This document shows, piece by piece, positions 1-7,858 of a stretch of DNA of 17,359 nucleotides (position 1 is its first letter; every line of letters starts with the position of its first letter). The stretch covers positions 1-17,359 of the forward strand of contig CAYRJN010000072.1 of NCBI GenBank assembly GCA_964424545.1. The letters are read 5' to 3'. The position numbers and the translations under genes are program-made. Below the pieces are notes generated by a model. That model saw only the letters and a program-made list of their open reading frames with translations, was not told the origin of the DNA and made no database searches. This DNA is from JAUVIB01 sp964424545. Lineage in GTDB: Bacteria > Calditrichota > Calditrichia > Calditrichales > Calditrichaceae.

Positions 1-41
1 TTTGCCCCAATATTTATAGGTTTTTATTTAACTTACACTAC

Positions 42-350
42 TGCGAAACTTGAGTGATTAATAAAAAAAGTACGGGTAGAATCGTCAACGTGTCATTCCT
101 TCGAAAGCAGGAATCTGAATGCAAAACGGTTAGATTAAGATTCCCGTTTAAAATATGTGGAAATGATAAAGAGGAGGATGATGTAGAAACGGCAACAAAA
201 AAGTCCAACATTGTCATTCTCAGATAAATTGGAGAATCTAAAATACGGCCTATGTGAACGATGTATAATTTCAAAATTGAGAATAATACAAAAACAAATG
301 AAAATGTCCGAAACAGGGTATTTTTTGAAATTCCGATACGAATAAATAAG
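42..350 (+). repeat. Dispersed intergenic repeat, copy A
   Basis: About 300 bp that align over most of their length with 8874-9185 (copy B), with long identical blocks such as GTACGGGTAGAATCGTCAAC. Three imperfect inverted-repeat units lie inside: about 92-117 (ATTCC..GGAAT around a CGAAAG loop), about 138-168 in the opposite sense and degenerate, and 213-239 (ATTCTC..GAGAAT). The copy ends with the motif TTTTTTGAAATTCCGATA at 321-338, just upstream of the lipoprotein ribosome binding site. No transposase or coding capacity is seen. The unit core resembles the GTCATTCC..GGAATCT intergenic repeats common in many bacterial genomes (general knowledge); the whole element is not one I can name. 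Confidence 0.85.
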
Positions 351-364
351 ACGGAGGTTTTTAA

Positions 365-880
365 ATGATCAATAAGCTTTTGTTGAAGGGTGCGCTTTTT
401 CCCATACTAACTATTATGCTGTTTGCCGGCTGCGATCAGTTGACGAATAGCAAGGTGGAAAAACATGATACGTTGCATGTGAAATTTATTAACGATTCGA
501 CTTCAACGCATACCATTACAACCATTCAATTAAAAGCTATGGGTAAAGTGGATGATGAAAACGCTGTTGCCGATACGGTTTGGGGCGCTGACATATTGGA
601 AGAAAGGCAGAACATTGCACCCGGAGAGCATAGGTTCTTTGATTTGAATATTCCCAATCTGCATTATTGCATTTATTGCCTTGGCGTGGACGATGGAACC
701 GGCAAAGAAGTGTTCCTTGATGAGCAACCCGAATATAACGAAGATAATGTTTTTATTCTCATACCGACCATAACGCATTGGGGCAGCGATGATCGAACTG
801 TTTCCGTGCGTCTGGCCTATAATCAAGAAAAGAATCTCATTTACATCGGCGGCTGGGAGGATTTTGCAGGGATAGAGTAG
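365..880 (+). CDS. Predicted lipoprotein of unknown function
   Basis: A 171-residue protein that I do not recognise. It starts with a classic lipoprotein signal peptide: K4 and K8, a hydrophobic stretch at about 9-20, and a lipobox LFAGC with the lipidated cysteine at residue 23. Asp follows at +2, which in enterobacteria favours inner-membrane retention but cannot be assumed here. The mature part is acidic, predicted mostly beta, and holds two nearby cysteines (YCIYC, about residue 100) that could form a disulfide or bind metal. No catalytic motif is visible. The ATG is set by GGAGG at 353-357, seven bases upstream. The gene stands alone, and its leader is the end of repeat copy A, so its promoter probably lies inside the repeat. 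The protein call is firm; the function is unknown. Confidence 0.8.
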   Translation: MINKLLLKGALFPILTIMLFAGCDQLTNSKVEKHDTLHVKFINDSTSTHTITTIQLKAMGKVDDENAVADTVWGADILEERQNIAPGEHRFFDLNIPNLHYCIYCLGVDDGTGKEVFLDEQPEYNEDNVFILIPTITHWGSDDRTVSVRLAYNQEKNLIYIGGWEDFAGIE

Positions 881-946
881 GGTTCTTTTTTCTAGGTTTG
901 GAAGGATGCCTCGAATCATAAATTGCAACTATTTTGTATAGGCGAG

Positions 947-1087
947 ATTTTAGATTCCCGCTTCCTCAGCAATGACAGTCGCTTCTTTTTCCATTAATTA
1001 ATAGTACCGGAATTTCAAAGTTTACGCTTATTCCATCTATTTTTCTATTTGTGTAATTCAACATTAATCACTTTGCGAAACTATGTT
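947..1087 (-). repeat. Partial repeat, copy C (minus orientation)
   Basis: Read on the minus strand, 1085-1061 matches the start of copy B (8874-8898) at 23 of 25 positions (core TTCGCAAAGTG). Next, 1019-991 matches the repeat-end motif found upstream of fabF (17146-17174) at 24 of 29. After it comes one inverted-repeat unit (977-952) followed by GAATCTAAAAT and GCCTAT, as in the third unit of copy A. The module order therefore differs from copies A and B, which suggests deletion or rearrangement. It begins about 11 bp beyond the dnaE2 stop codon. The stretch 881-1097 holds no gene that I can support. Confidence 0.65.
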
Positions 1088-1097
1088 TTTTGCAAAG

Positions 1098-4000
1098 CTA
1101 CGCCTCTTTCGAATCGATAGCAGACTCTATCTTTTCCATCATTTGCGGCAGGCTGGCCAGCTTTTCGATGATAACGCTGTATACGCCGAAGGATTTTTTT
1201 ACTTCGCCGCGCAGCACAAACAAGGTTTCCCAATTGAGCAGGTCGGAAAAGCGGGCAAACGTTTTAGGAAACATTATGCATTCGTAAATATCGGTTTCGT
1301 CTTCAAAGGTGATAAATTCCATAGCTTCTTCCTTTTTGGTGGCGGTTATTTTGCGTGTAATATATACACCGAGCAGATTAATCGTTTTGTTTTCATAGAG
1401 CGGAATATCCCGCGCCTTTTTAACGCGCGTTGCCAATAAGAGACGATATTTTTGCAGCGGATGCTCAGAAACGGGAAATCCGAAGGATTCGATTTCCAAT
1501 TGCAATTTATCCTCTTTGCTGAGCGTCGCACTGTCGGGGGGATTGACGGATTTAAGCTTTTTATCTTTATCCAACCAAAGACAAGCCGTCTTAAAAGCGA
1601 TTTCCTTATAACTCAAAGCGCTTTCAAGTTCATTAAAACAACCCGCTTTGACGAGCGTCATGGCGTCGTTGAAATCAATCGTCGTGCGGGCGGCAAACTC
1701 TTCAAGCGAGCGGAACGCCCTTTTTTTACGTTCTTGTAAAATATTGTCAATCGCCTTATCCTGCAAGCGCTTAACGCTCATAAATCCCATACGTATTTTG
1801 TCTTTTCTGCCTTTATAGGCCTTTTCGCTGAGATTAATATGCGGCGGCAGGATGGTAATGCCGAAACGGCGGGCGTCGCTCAAATAGGCGTAAGCGGAAT
1901 AGTAACCGCCCTGATTACTGATGACAGCGGCCATAAATTCCGCCGGAAAATGGGCTTTAAGATAGGCGCTGGTAAAGGAGAGCATGGCGTAGGAAGCGGA
2001 ATGCGGTTTGCAAAAAGAGTAACCGGAAAAGGATTGAATCATCTGCCAAAGATTTTGCGCCAAAGCGAGGGGGTATCCTCGTTGGCGGGTGCCATTGATA
2101 AATTTTTGGTGCCATTGGGGACGTATATGCTTTAATGACGGGCGCGAGATCACTTTTCGCAGATAATCGGCCTCCGCATAACCGAAACCGGCAATCTCTC
2201 TCGCCGTCATCGATACCTGCTCTTCATAAACCATAATACCGTAGCTCTCCTTTAAAAAATGGAGATCGGGGTGCGGCAGACGCCACGGCTTGCCGTGAAT
2301 ACGTTCCAGCATGATATTGATATAGCGGTTAGCCGCGGGGCGAATGATGGAGGAATATATCACCACATGTTCAAAATCGACCCGGCCCGCTTTCTGTAAA
2401 AGTTGGCGTGTGGCCGGACTTTCGATGTAAAATACGCCCATGGTGTGTCCCGCTTTCATCAGCGCCTCCGTTTTTTTATCGCCCACCGGTTGGATTTGGT
2501 GATAATCTGTATAGCGATTTCCGCTTCTGCCGATTTGCCGCAGGGTATCGCGTACCACCGCAAGGGAACGGTTGCCGAGCAGGTCTATCTTAAGTAAACC
2601 CGAATCTTCCACCTGATCTTTTTCCCACTCCACAATCTGAACGCCTTTGGGCGCTTGCAGAACAGGCGCGTATTTGCGGATATCGTCGGGCGTTATAATA
2701 ACGCCGCCGGAGTGCACAGACGAAAGGCGAAAGGCGCCGCAAATTTTTTCACTCTGTTTAATAACTTTGGTTAACGTTTCGCTCAAATCGACGTTTTTAA
2801 AACGCGGATCGTTCTCTATCCATTGCAGCAAACCGCCGTCTCTGCCGTCTTTACGGTGATAACCGATACGTTTGCTTATAGCGTTAATCTCATCGTTGGA
2901 AAGTCCGTAAACCTTGGCTGTCTCGCGAATGGCGGAACGCGGTTGCAGGAAAACCTGATTGGAGACCATGGCCGTGCGTTTTTTGCCGTATTTCTTAAAA
3001 ACATAATCGATGATCTTGTCGCGTTCGTCCCAGGCAAAATCCACGTCGATATCGGGCATATCCACGCGCTCGGGGTGAATAAAACGTTCGAATTGCAAAT
3101 TGTATTTTATGGGGTCGACTTGGGTGATAAACAGACAGTAACTAATCACGGAAGCGGCGGCGGAACCGCGTCCGATGGTGGCGCGCGTCTGTTTAACGAT
3201 ATCAGCCACAATGATAAAATAGGGCGCAAACCCTTTTTGGGTGATTAACGACAGCTCATATTCGATTCGTTTTTTTACGATTTCCGTGATTTTTTTATAG
3301 CGAAGCCGCGCGCCTTCGTAAACCGATTTGCGCAATTGCATATTGGCCTGGCGCGTTTCTTTTAATGTAACGGCCGGAAAAACGGTGTTGATAAACGACC
3401 AGTCCGTTTTACAGCGTTCGGCAAGATATTGGGCGTTGTTGACGGCCTCCAAGCTGTTTGGAAAAAGGGTGATCATCTCTTTTTCGGTGCGGAAATAATG
3501 CCGTTCGTCTTTATAGGATTGCGCCGGTAGTTTAGACAGCGCGGCATTATTTTCAATAGCGCGCAGAATTTTATGCGCCTGCGCATCTTGCGGCTGTAAG
3601 AAATAGACGTCGCCGCTTGCCACGACTTCTATTCTAAATTCTTGCGCCAGTTTATGCGCTTCCTGCTCTTTTAAGGGGCCGCCGGGACGCAGCTCCACAA
3701 AAAGGCGAGAGGAAGGAATAGATTTGCTTAAGATACGCAGTGTTTCTTCTTGAGGGCAGAGGATAAACAGACCGCCGAAATATTTTACGGGAATATCGTC
3801 AATGTTCAATTGCGGATTTTCGTGTATCTTGGAAAGAATAAACGAAAGGTTCTCGTAGCCTTTTTGCGTTTCCGCCAGCAAAACGATGTCGCTGCGTGGC
3901 GTAATAATATTGCCGCCGGCGATAGGTGCAATGCCGTAGTCGCGCGCATTCTGCACAAATTTTATAACCCCCCACAAACCGTTGATTTCAGTGAGCGCTA

Positions 4001-4103
4001 AATGGCTCATGCGCGCTTCTTTAGCGGCTTTTAGCAGCTCACGCGGCGAAGCCGTTCCCTGCATTTTTGAATAAATCGAATGAACGTTTAAATGTGCGAA
4101 CAT
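1098..4103 (-). CDS. dnaE2: Error-prone DNA polymerase III alpha subunit, DnaE2-type
   Basis: A 1001-residue C-family DNA polymerase, shorter than the roughly 1160 residues of E. coli DnaE. The order is an N-terminal PHP domain (about 1-200), the palm with GRGSAAASV at 311-319 and PDIDVDF at 350-356 (catalytic D351 and D353), the third catalytic Asp in KIDLLG (D507), fingers and helix-hairpin-helix region, and an OB fold from about 907 to 985. It ends soon after the OB fold, with no room for a tau-binding domain. The PHP metal site looks broken: HLNVHS has Asn for the second His, and TEIN stands where TDHG is usual. The ATG lacks a Shine-Dalgarno sequence, but an in-frame TAA lies 11 codons upstream and no better start exists; MFAHLNVHS matches the family start. 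DnaE2 proteins do damage-induced translesion synthesis, and an ImuB-like gene and lexA lie upstream on the same strand. A second housekeeping-like DnaE cannot be excluded. Confidence 0.85.
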   Translation of the reverse strand: MFAHLNVHSIYSKMQGTASPRELLKAAKEARMSHLALTEINGLWGVIKFVQNARDYGIAPIAGGNIITPRSDIVLLAETQKGYENLSFILSKIHENPQLNIDDIPVKYFGGLFILCPQEETLRILSKSIPSSRLFVELRPGGPLKEQEAHKLAQEFRIEVVASGDVYFLQPQDAQAHKILRAIENNAALSKLPAQSYKDERHYFRTEKEMITLFPNSLEAVNNAQYLAERCKTDWSFINTVFPAVTLKETRQANMQLRKSVYEGARLRYKKITEIVKKRIEYELSLITQKGFAPYFIIVADIVKQTRATIGRGSAAASVISYCLFITQVDPIKYNLQFERFIHPERVDMPDIDVDFAWDERDKIIDYVFKKYGKKRTAMVSNQVFLQPRSAIRETAKVYGLSNDEINAISKRIGYHRKDGRDGGLLQWIENDPRFKNVDLSETLTKVIKQSEKICGAFRLSSVHSGGVIITPDDIRKYAPVLQAPKGVQIVEWEKDQVEDSGLLKIDLLGNRSLAVVRDTLRQIGRSGNRYTDYHQIQPVGDKKTEALMKAGHTMGVFYIESPATRQLLQKAGRVDFEHVVIYSSIIRPAANRYINIMLERIHGKPWRLPHPDLHFLKESYGIMVYEEQVSMTAREIAGFGYAEADYLRKVISRPSLKHIRPQWHQKFINGTRQRGYPLALAQNLWQMIQSFSGYSFCKPHSASYAMLSFTSAYLKAHFPAEFMAAVISNQGGYYSAYAYLSDARRFGITILPPHINLSEKAYKGRKDKIRMGFMSVKRLQDKAIDNILQERKKRAFRSLEEFAARTTIDFNDAMTLVKAGCFNELESALSYKEIAFKTACLWLDKDKKLKSVNPPDSATLSKEDKLQLEIESFGFPVSEHPLQKYRLLLATRVKKARDIPLYENKTINLLGVYITRKITATKKEEAMEFITFEDETDIYECIMFPKTFARFSDLLNWETLFVLRGEVKKSFGVYSVIIEKLASLPQMMEKIESAIDSKEA

Positions 4104-4493
4104 GGCGAAAGGGGGTGAACGTTTATAAAGTTAGAAGGATTCATATCGTTAATTTCCATTTTCTATTTTCAGGCGTTGTCTTATTATTTTATTTTGATGG
4201 CGATAGCGATTTTATTATGAAAAAGTATTCTAATTAACCGGTTCGAAATTCGATTCGCTCAATTGTCATTGCGATTCCGTCTCGCCCTTGCGGGAAGAAG
4301 TCTTAAAGGCAAAATATATGTAGAATCGTCCGTTTTTTATAAATACTCTGTGGTTAAAATTTTTCCCCAACCCGTCGGAATTGAAATGACGAGCTTGTAA
4401 TGTTCCCGCCAACCTATCCCGATGTTTTGTGCATCGGGGATTATTCCTATCTTCGCGGGTTTCGCCTTAAAACGTATCCTTCTCCTCGTTTTA
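4104..4493. other. 390-bp intergenic region between imuB and dnaE2
   Basis: No gene is supported here. The right part holds nested hairpins (4405-4459). The middle holds a possible degraded copy of the dispersed repeat: TTGTCATTGCGATTCC from 4264, GTAGAATCGTC at 4320-4330 (an 11-mer shared with copies A and B) and AATGACGAG near 4385-4393. On the minus strand a weak TATAAA lies about 20 bases before the dnaE2 ATG, but no matching -35 box is seen. A separate dnaE2 promoter is therefore possible but not shown. Confidence 0.5.
4405..4459 (-). other. Nested hairpin downstream of imuB
   Basis: The inner stem CCCGATG (4418-4424) pairs with CATCGGG (4432-4438) across a 7-base loop. An outer CCCGC (4405-4409) can pair with GCGGG (4455-4459). 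It lies 35 bases past the imuB stop. There is no T-run on the minus-strand exit side, so it is not a textbook intrinsic terminator. It may be a processing or attenuation structure, or a piece of another repeat. Confidence 0.45.
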
Positions 4494-5666
4494 TTAAGCC
4501 GCCTTTTGTTTTTGCAGATTCAGAGCGGCGGCGGAATAAATGCTCTGTGCGCCGAAGCGTTCGCGAATATGGTCGACGGCTTGCTGCAATCGTTCGCGTT
4601 CCTGTTTTTTATTCTCAAAAAGATCTGATTGATTTACGTATGGCCGTAATTTGTTGATATGGATAAGAATGGAGCGGATACGATTCCTGCGGTAGTTTGC
4701 CTGTTCAAAGAGACGCAAAGCCAAGTCAAACAGCGCATGATCGTCGTTGGCGTCGGCTTTCATTTTACGGTTGCTTTTAAAACCGTCGCTGTAATGGATT
4801 TCCAGCGAAATAACGCCCGTTTGCCGGCGTCGGCGCAGTTCATAACCGATCTGTCCGGCCAGCATTTGGATAACCGCTTCGAGGATTGCCGCATCGTTGG
4901 TGTCGCTGCGCAAAATTTCCTGACGCGTGATAACCGGTTCTTGTTTGGGGGGCATAACGGGCGATTTATCCCAACCCTGCGCTTCCATGGCAACGCGGGG
5001 AGCAAAATCTCCGAAAAGCAGCGCTGCGCCTTCGTTTTTATCGGTAACGCGCTGGATTTCGCGCACTTGTTTGAGCAAAAGAAAATCCAGTATTTTACGT
5101 ACCGTTTTCACTTGGGCAACCGGCAGGATCGGTGTATAAAGCGGCGCCATAAAGCGCGGTTCGCTTCCCGCCGGAATTTCATAAATAATTTCGGGAACCG
5201 TTAAGGTGGAGATACGCGTTATTAGTTTATTGCTGCCTATGCCCAGTAGGGCGGATAATCCGCTTTTATGTTCAATCGTTTTTAACAGGGCGTATGCCGA
5301 TTGACGAATGGAGCGCATAACCAATTCCATGCCGCTCATATCAACATAAAATTGTCCGTTGTCTATGGGTTCGCTTAGCGGTGAAAAATTTGAAATAAGC
5401 TCAAAAACATACTGTCCCATTCGTTTATAAAGCGATTCGTTGCGCGGTAAAAAAATAGCACTGTGGCTCATTTTTCGGGCTAAAGAAAGCGGCATACCTT
5501 CACGTAAGCCCTCTTGGCGCGCCTCGCTTGAAAGACGGACAATCGTCGCCTCGCTCTTCTGCGCGGAGATAATGGCCAGCGCCTTGCCGCGCAGCCGCGT
5601 ATCCAGCAAACGTTCCGTCTGTATCTCAAAATCTTTCAGGCGTATATGAAAAATGGATTTTTGCAT
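4494..5666 (-). CDS. imuB: Catalytically inactive Y-family polymerase homologue, ImuB-like
   Basis: A 390-residue protein with the Y-family layout: palm/fingers (about 1-175), a degenerate helix-hairpin-helix thumb (about 178-235) and a little-finger domain (about 245-345). Aligned by eye with E. coli DinB, all three catalytic carboxylates are gone. HVDMD becomes HIRLK, so D8 is R9; PLSLDEAYLD becomes PIDNGQFYVD, so D103 and E104 are G104 and Q105. Loss of these residues is the mark of ImuB, which does not polymerise but links DnaE2 to the replication clamp. A textbook beta-clamp motif, QSDLF, sits at 346-350, followed by a charged tail of 40 residues. Known ImuB proteins are often longer (roughly 500 residues), so this is a compact form. 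It lies between lexA and dnaE2 on the same strand. The ATG has only a weak ribosome binding site. An inactive DinB paralogue outside the ImuB clade is the alternative. Confidence 0.8.
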   Translation of the reverse strand: MQKSIFHIRLKDFEIQTERLLDTRLRGKALAIISAQKSEATIVRLSSEARQEGLREGMPLSLARKMSHSAIFLPRNESLYKRMGQYVFELISNFSPLSEPIDNGQFYVDMSGMELVMRSIRQSAYALLKTIEHKSGLSALLGIGSNKLITRISTLTVPEIIYEIPAGSEPRFMAPLYTPILPVAQVKTVRKILDFLLLKQVREIQRVTDKNEGAALLFGDFAPRVAMEAQGWDKSPVMPPKQEPVITRQEILRSDTNDAAILEAVIQMLAGQIGYELRRRRQTGVISLEIHYSDGFKSNRKMKADANDDHALFDLALRLFEQANYRRNRIRSILIHINKLRPYVNQSDLFENKKQERERLQQAVDHIRERFGAQSIYSAAALNLQKQKAA

Positions 5667-5818
5667 AATCTTTTATCTGTTACTGCGAACGAAAAAAATA
5701 TGGAATACGACAAACTCTGCTGGTATTTCCATATATGTTGACTATTCCAATATTATTATACTAAGTAATGACATCGTTAATGATCGTTACACTTCTTCTT
5801 ATTGGCCAATTTGCGTAG
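5667..5818 (-). promoter_or_regulatory. imuB upstream region with palindrome and weak promoter
   Basis: The 152-bp gap between lexA and imuB holds TATGGAATAC (5699-5708) and GTATTTCCATA (5723-5733), an inverted repeat apart from one extra base, with a further TATTCCAATA at about 5743-5752. On the minus strand, TATAAT near 5755-5760 could be a -10 box, but no good -35 box lies 16-18 bases upstream. Separate or damage-controlled transcription of imuB is possible; read-through from lexA is equally possible. Confidence 0.35.
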
Positions 5819-6439
5819 TTATATCCTCTCATTCTTGTATTCTCTGAAACTGTACAGTAAAATTCCGCCGATGCGGAACGAGTCGTGCGGAGAAACGCGG
5901 ATAATTTCATACCTTTCGTTTCCCGGATGCAGCTCGATATAATCGTTTTTAGGATAATAGCGTTTTAAGGTTGCTTCTTCATTAACGTAAGCGACCACAA
6001 TATCGCCCGTCTGCGCCTGTTCTCGTTTTTTGACAATCAAAAAATCGCCGTTCCGAATATGATAGTCGATCATCGAGTCGCCGCGCACTTTTAAAACGAA
6101 ATTGTCGGGATGAATATAATGCGGCGGAACCTCGACCTCATCGCGGTTTTCAAATACTTCAAGAGGGTAGCCGGCCGCCACCACGCCGAGAAGCGGCAGG
6201 AAAGAGTCCTGGTGATCCGCTTTGCGAACCGTTAACGCTCGTTTGCCACTGTAGCCGCGGGTTCTGACAAGATAGCCGTCGCGTTCCAGTTCGCGTACAT
6301 ACCAGCTAACCGTGCCGCTGGATTTAACGCCCAAGGCCAGTTGGATTTCGGATGTTGTCGGAGCGTATCCGTGTTCTTTTGCATAACTTTCGATAAAATT
6401 TAAAAAGCGTTGTTTGTTCGGCGATAAATTCCTTTGCAT
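5819..6439 (-). CDS. lexA: LexA repressor, SOS master regulator
   Basis: A 206-residue LexA of normal length. Residues 1-65 form a winged helix-turn-helix (NKQRFLNFIESYAKEHGYAP, then PTTSEIQLALGV). The S24-type autoprotease follows: cleavage site Ala89-Gly90 in VVAAGYP, nucleophile Ser122 in GDSM, and general-base Lys159 in ATLKRYY. In the family, RecA filaments on single-stranded DNA trigger self-cleavage and derepress damage genes. The ATG is set by GGAGGAGA (6441-6448 on the minus strand), one to two bases upstream, which is close. imuB and dnaE2 follow on the same strand, so they are the obvious candidate targets. A promoter and a direct-repeat operator candidate lie just upstream, consistent with autoregulation. 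The identification is firm. Confidence 0.97.
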   Translation of the reverse strand: MQRNLSPNKQRFLNFIESYAKEHGYAPTTSEIQLALGVKSSGTVSWYVRELERDGYLVRTRGYSGKRALTVRKADHQDSFLPLLGVVAAGYPLEVFENRDEVEVPPHYIHPDNFVLKVRGDSMIDYHIRNGDFLIVKKREQAQTGDIVVAYVNEEATLKRYYPKNDYIELHPGNERYEIIRVSPHDSFRIGGILLYSFREYKNERI

Positions 6440-6449
6440 TTCTCCTCCG

Positions 6450-6468
6450 TTACTCGCTAATTACTCGC
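6450..6468 (-). promoter_or_regulatory. Candidate LexA operator, 8-bp direct repeat
   Basis: TTACTCGC occurs at 6450-6457 and again at 6461-6468, a perfect direct repeat with an 11-bp period (on the minus strand GCGAGTAA-TTA-GCGAGTAA). It spans the predicted lexA transcription start. A related GCGAG on the plus strand at 6487-6491 lies inside the promoter spacer. LexA boxes vary by phylum, and the alphaproteobacterial GTTC-N7-GTTC box is likewise a direct repeat with 11-bp period. Assignment to LexA is inference from position. Confidence 0.55.
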
Positions 6469-6472
6469 CAAC

Positions 6473-6500
6473 AATATACAAAACGAGCGAGAGATGTCAA
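6473..6500 (-). promoter_or_regulatory. lexA promoter (sigma70-type)
   Basis: On the minus strand, the -35 box TTGACA (6500-6495) and -10 box TATATT (6478-6473) are separated by 16 bp. The predicted start near 6466 gives a leader of about 27 bases that contains the strong GGAGGAGA ribosome binding site. Confidence 0.75.
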
Positions 6501-6577
6501 GTTTTTTTTAGACGCTAATGGGTTCAGTAATTAAAATCACAAATACTAAAAAAAAAATCATTTTATGGTTATTATTT

Positions 6578-6606
6578 TTTACAAATTTGACAGAAATCCG
6601 TATATT
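6578..6606 (+). promoter_or_regulatory. sucCD promoter (sigma70-type)
   Basis: The -35 box TTTACA (6578-6583) and -10 box TATATT (6601-6606) are separated by 17 bp. The predicted start near 6613 gives a leader of about 50 bases ending in AGGAG before the sucC ATG. It diverges from the lexA promoter, and the two -35 boxes are about 77 bp apart. Confidence 0.7.
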
Positions 6607-6664
6607 AAAAGATTCTGAAATAAAAACAGATTTAATACTTTAATTTTACATATAGGAGCTGTTA

Positions 6665-7825
6665 ATGAAAATTCATGAGTATCAGGCAAAAAGTATCCTG
6701 AAAAAGTTTAATGTGCCCATACCGGAAGGTTATGTGGCGTTTTCCGTTGAGGAAGCGGTTGAGGCGGCCAAAAAGCTGCCGACGGAAGTTGCCGTTGTGA
6801 AGGCGCAGATTCATGCCGGCGGGCGCGGAAAAGGCGGTGGCGTGAAAATTGCTAAAAATATTGACGAGGTAAAAGAGTTGTCGTCATCTATTTTGGGAAT
6901 GAATCTCGTAACCCATCAGACCGGTCCCGAAGGAAAAATAGTCAAAAAGTTGCTTATCGAACAAGGTATCGATATTGACCGCGAACTTTATCTCGGTATG
7001 GTGCTTGACCGCGCTAAATCGCGCTTGGTCATGATGGCCAGCACCGAAGGCGGCGTTGAAATCGAAAAGGTTGCGGCTGAAACGCCGGAGAAGATTTTAA
7101 AAGAGTGGATTGATCCTTCTGTGGGAATGCTGGCTTTTCAGGCGCGTAATCTGGCTTTTGGTCTGGGCTTGGAAGGTAAGCAGGTATCCAATGCCGTTAA
7201 GTTTATGTTGGCGCTTTATAAGGCTTTTGTGGCCAATGATTGTTCGCTTGCGGAAATCAATCCCCTGGTGGTAACCAAAAGCGGCGATGTGCTGGCTTTG
7301 GACGCCAAAATTAATTTTGACGACAGTGCGCTGTATCGTCACCCCGATCTGTTGGAATTACGCGATATGGATGAAGAAGACGAGCTGGAGATTGAAGCGT
7401 CGAAATATAATTTAAATTTTATCAAACTCGACGGTAATGTGGGCTGTATGGTCAACGGCGCCGGGCTGGCTATGGCTACTATGGATATCATTAAATTAGC
7501 GGGCGGCGAGCCGGCCAATTTCCTCGATGTGGGCGGTACGGCCAGCGCCGAAACGGTGCGTAACGGATTTAGAATTATCTTATCCGAAAAAAATGTAAAA
7601 GCAATTTTAATCAATATTTTCGGCGGTATCGTACGCTGCGACCGCGTGGCTGCAGGCGTTATCGAGGCGGTTAAAACAATCGACGTTAATGTGCCCCTCG
7701 TTGTGCGTCTTGCCGGCACCAATGCCGAAGAGGCGGCGACTATGTTAAATGAATCCGGAATGGATTTTATCGTTGCCGAAAATCTGAAAGATGCGGCGGA
7801 AAAAGTGGTCGCTTCAATCAAATAA
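6665..7825 (+). CDS. sucC: Succinyl-CoA synthetase (ADP-forming) beta subunit
   Basis: A 386-residue SucC, the usual length. The N-terminal ATP-grasp part begins MKIHEYQAKSILKKF and carries the nucleotide-binding KAQIHAGGRGKGGGVK (about 46-61). The C-terminal CoA-ligase part has GNVGCMVNGAGLAMATMD, then the glycine-rich FLDVGGTAS and INIFGGIVRCD. With SucD it interconverts succinyl-CoA and succinate with formation of ATP or GTP, in the TCA cycle or in a fermentative or reductive branch. The ATG has AGGAG at 6654-6658. sucD follows after 33 bases in one transcription unit. No gene for a neighbouring TCA enzyme is in view, so the direction of flux is not known. Confidence 0.97.
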   Translation: MKIHEYQAKSILKKFNVPIPEGYVAFSVEEAVEAAKKLPTEVAVVKAQIHAGGRGKGGGVKIAKNIDEVKELSSSILGMNLVTHQTGPEGKIVKKLLIEQGIDIDRELYLGMVLDRAKSRLVMMASTEGGVEIEKVAAETPEKILKEWIDPSVGMLAFQARNLAFGLGLEGKQVSNAVKFMLALYKAFVANDCSLAEINPLVVTKSGDVLALDAKINFDDSALYRHPDLLELRDMDEEDELEIEASKYNLNFIKLDGNVGCMVNGAGLAMATMDIIKLAGGEPANFLDVGGTASAETVRNGFRIILSEKNVKAILINIFGGIVRCDRVAAGVIEAVKTIDVNVPLVVRLAGTNAEEAATMLNESGMDFIVAENLKDAAEKVVASIK

Positions 7826-7858
7826 CTATAATGTTGCCTTAATAATTCAGGAGATAAA

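Noticed and set aside
38..274. A 78-codon minus-strand ORF with peptides such as FRRNDT
   Set aside because: It lies wholly inside the repeat; such peptides are the usual false translation of GTCATTCC-type repeats, and a similar false ORF appears in copy B at 8920-9108.
42..350. Repeat copies as a CRISPR array or insertion sequence
   Set aside because: There are no regular short repeats with unique spacers, no cas genes and no transposase; the copies are single, long and dispersed.
5680..5691. TTACTGCGAACG before imuB as a second copy of the lexA operator
   Set aside because: It matches TTACTCGC only partly and occurs once, without the 11-bp direct-repeat partner.
6587..6592. TTGACA as the -35 box of sucC
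   Set aside because: It is only 8 bp from TATATT and has no -10 box at 16-18 bp; TTTACA at 6578 fits with exact 17-bp spacing.
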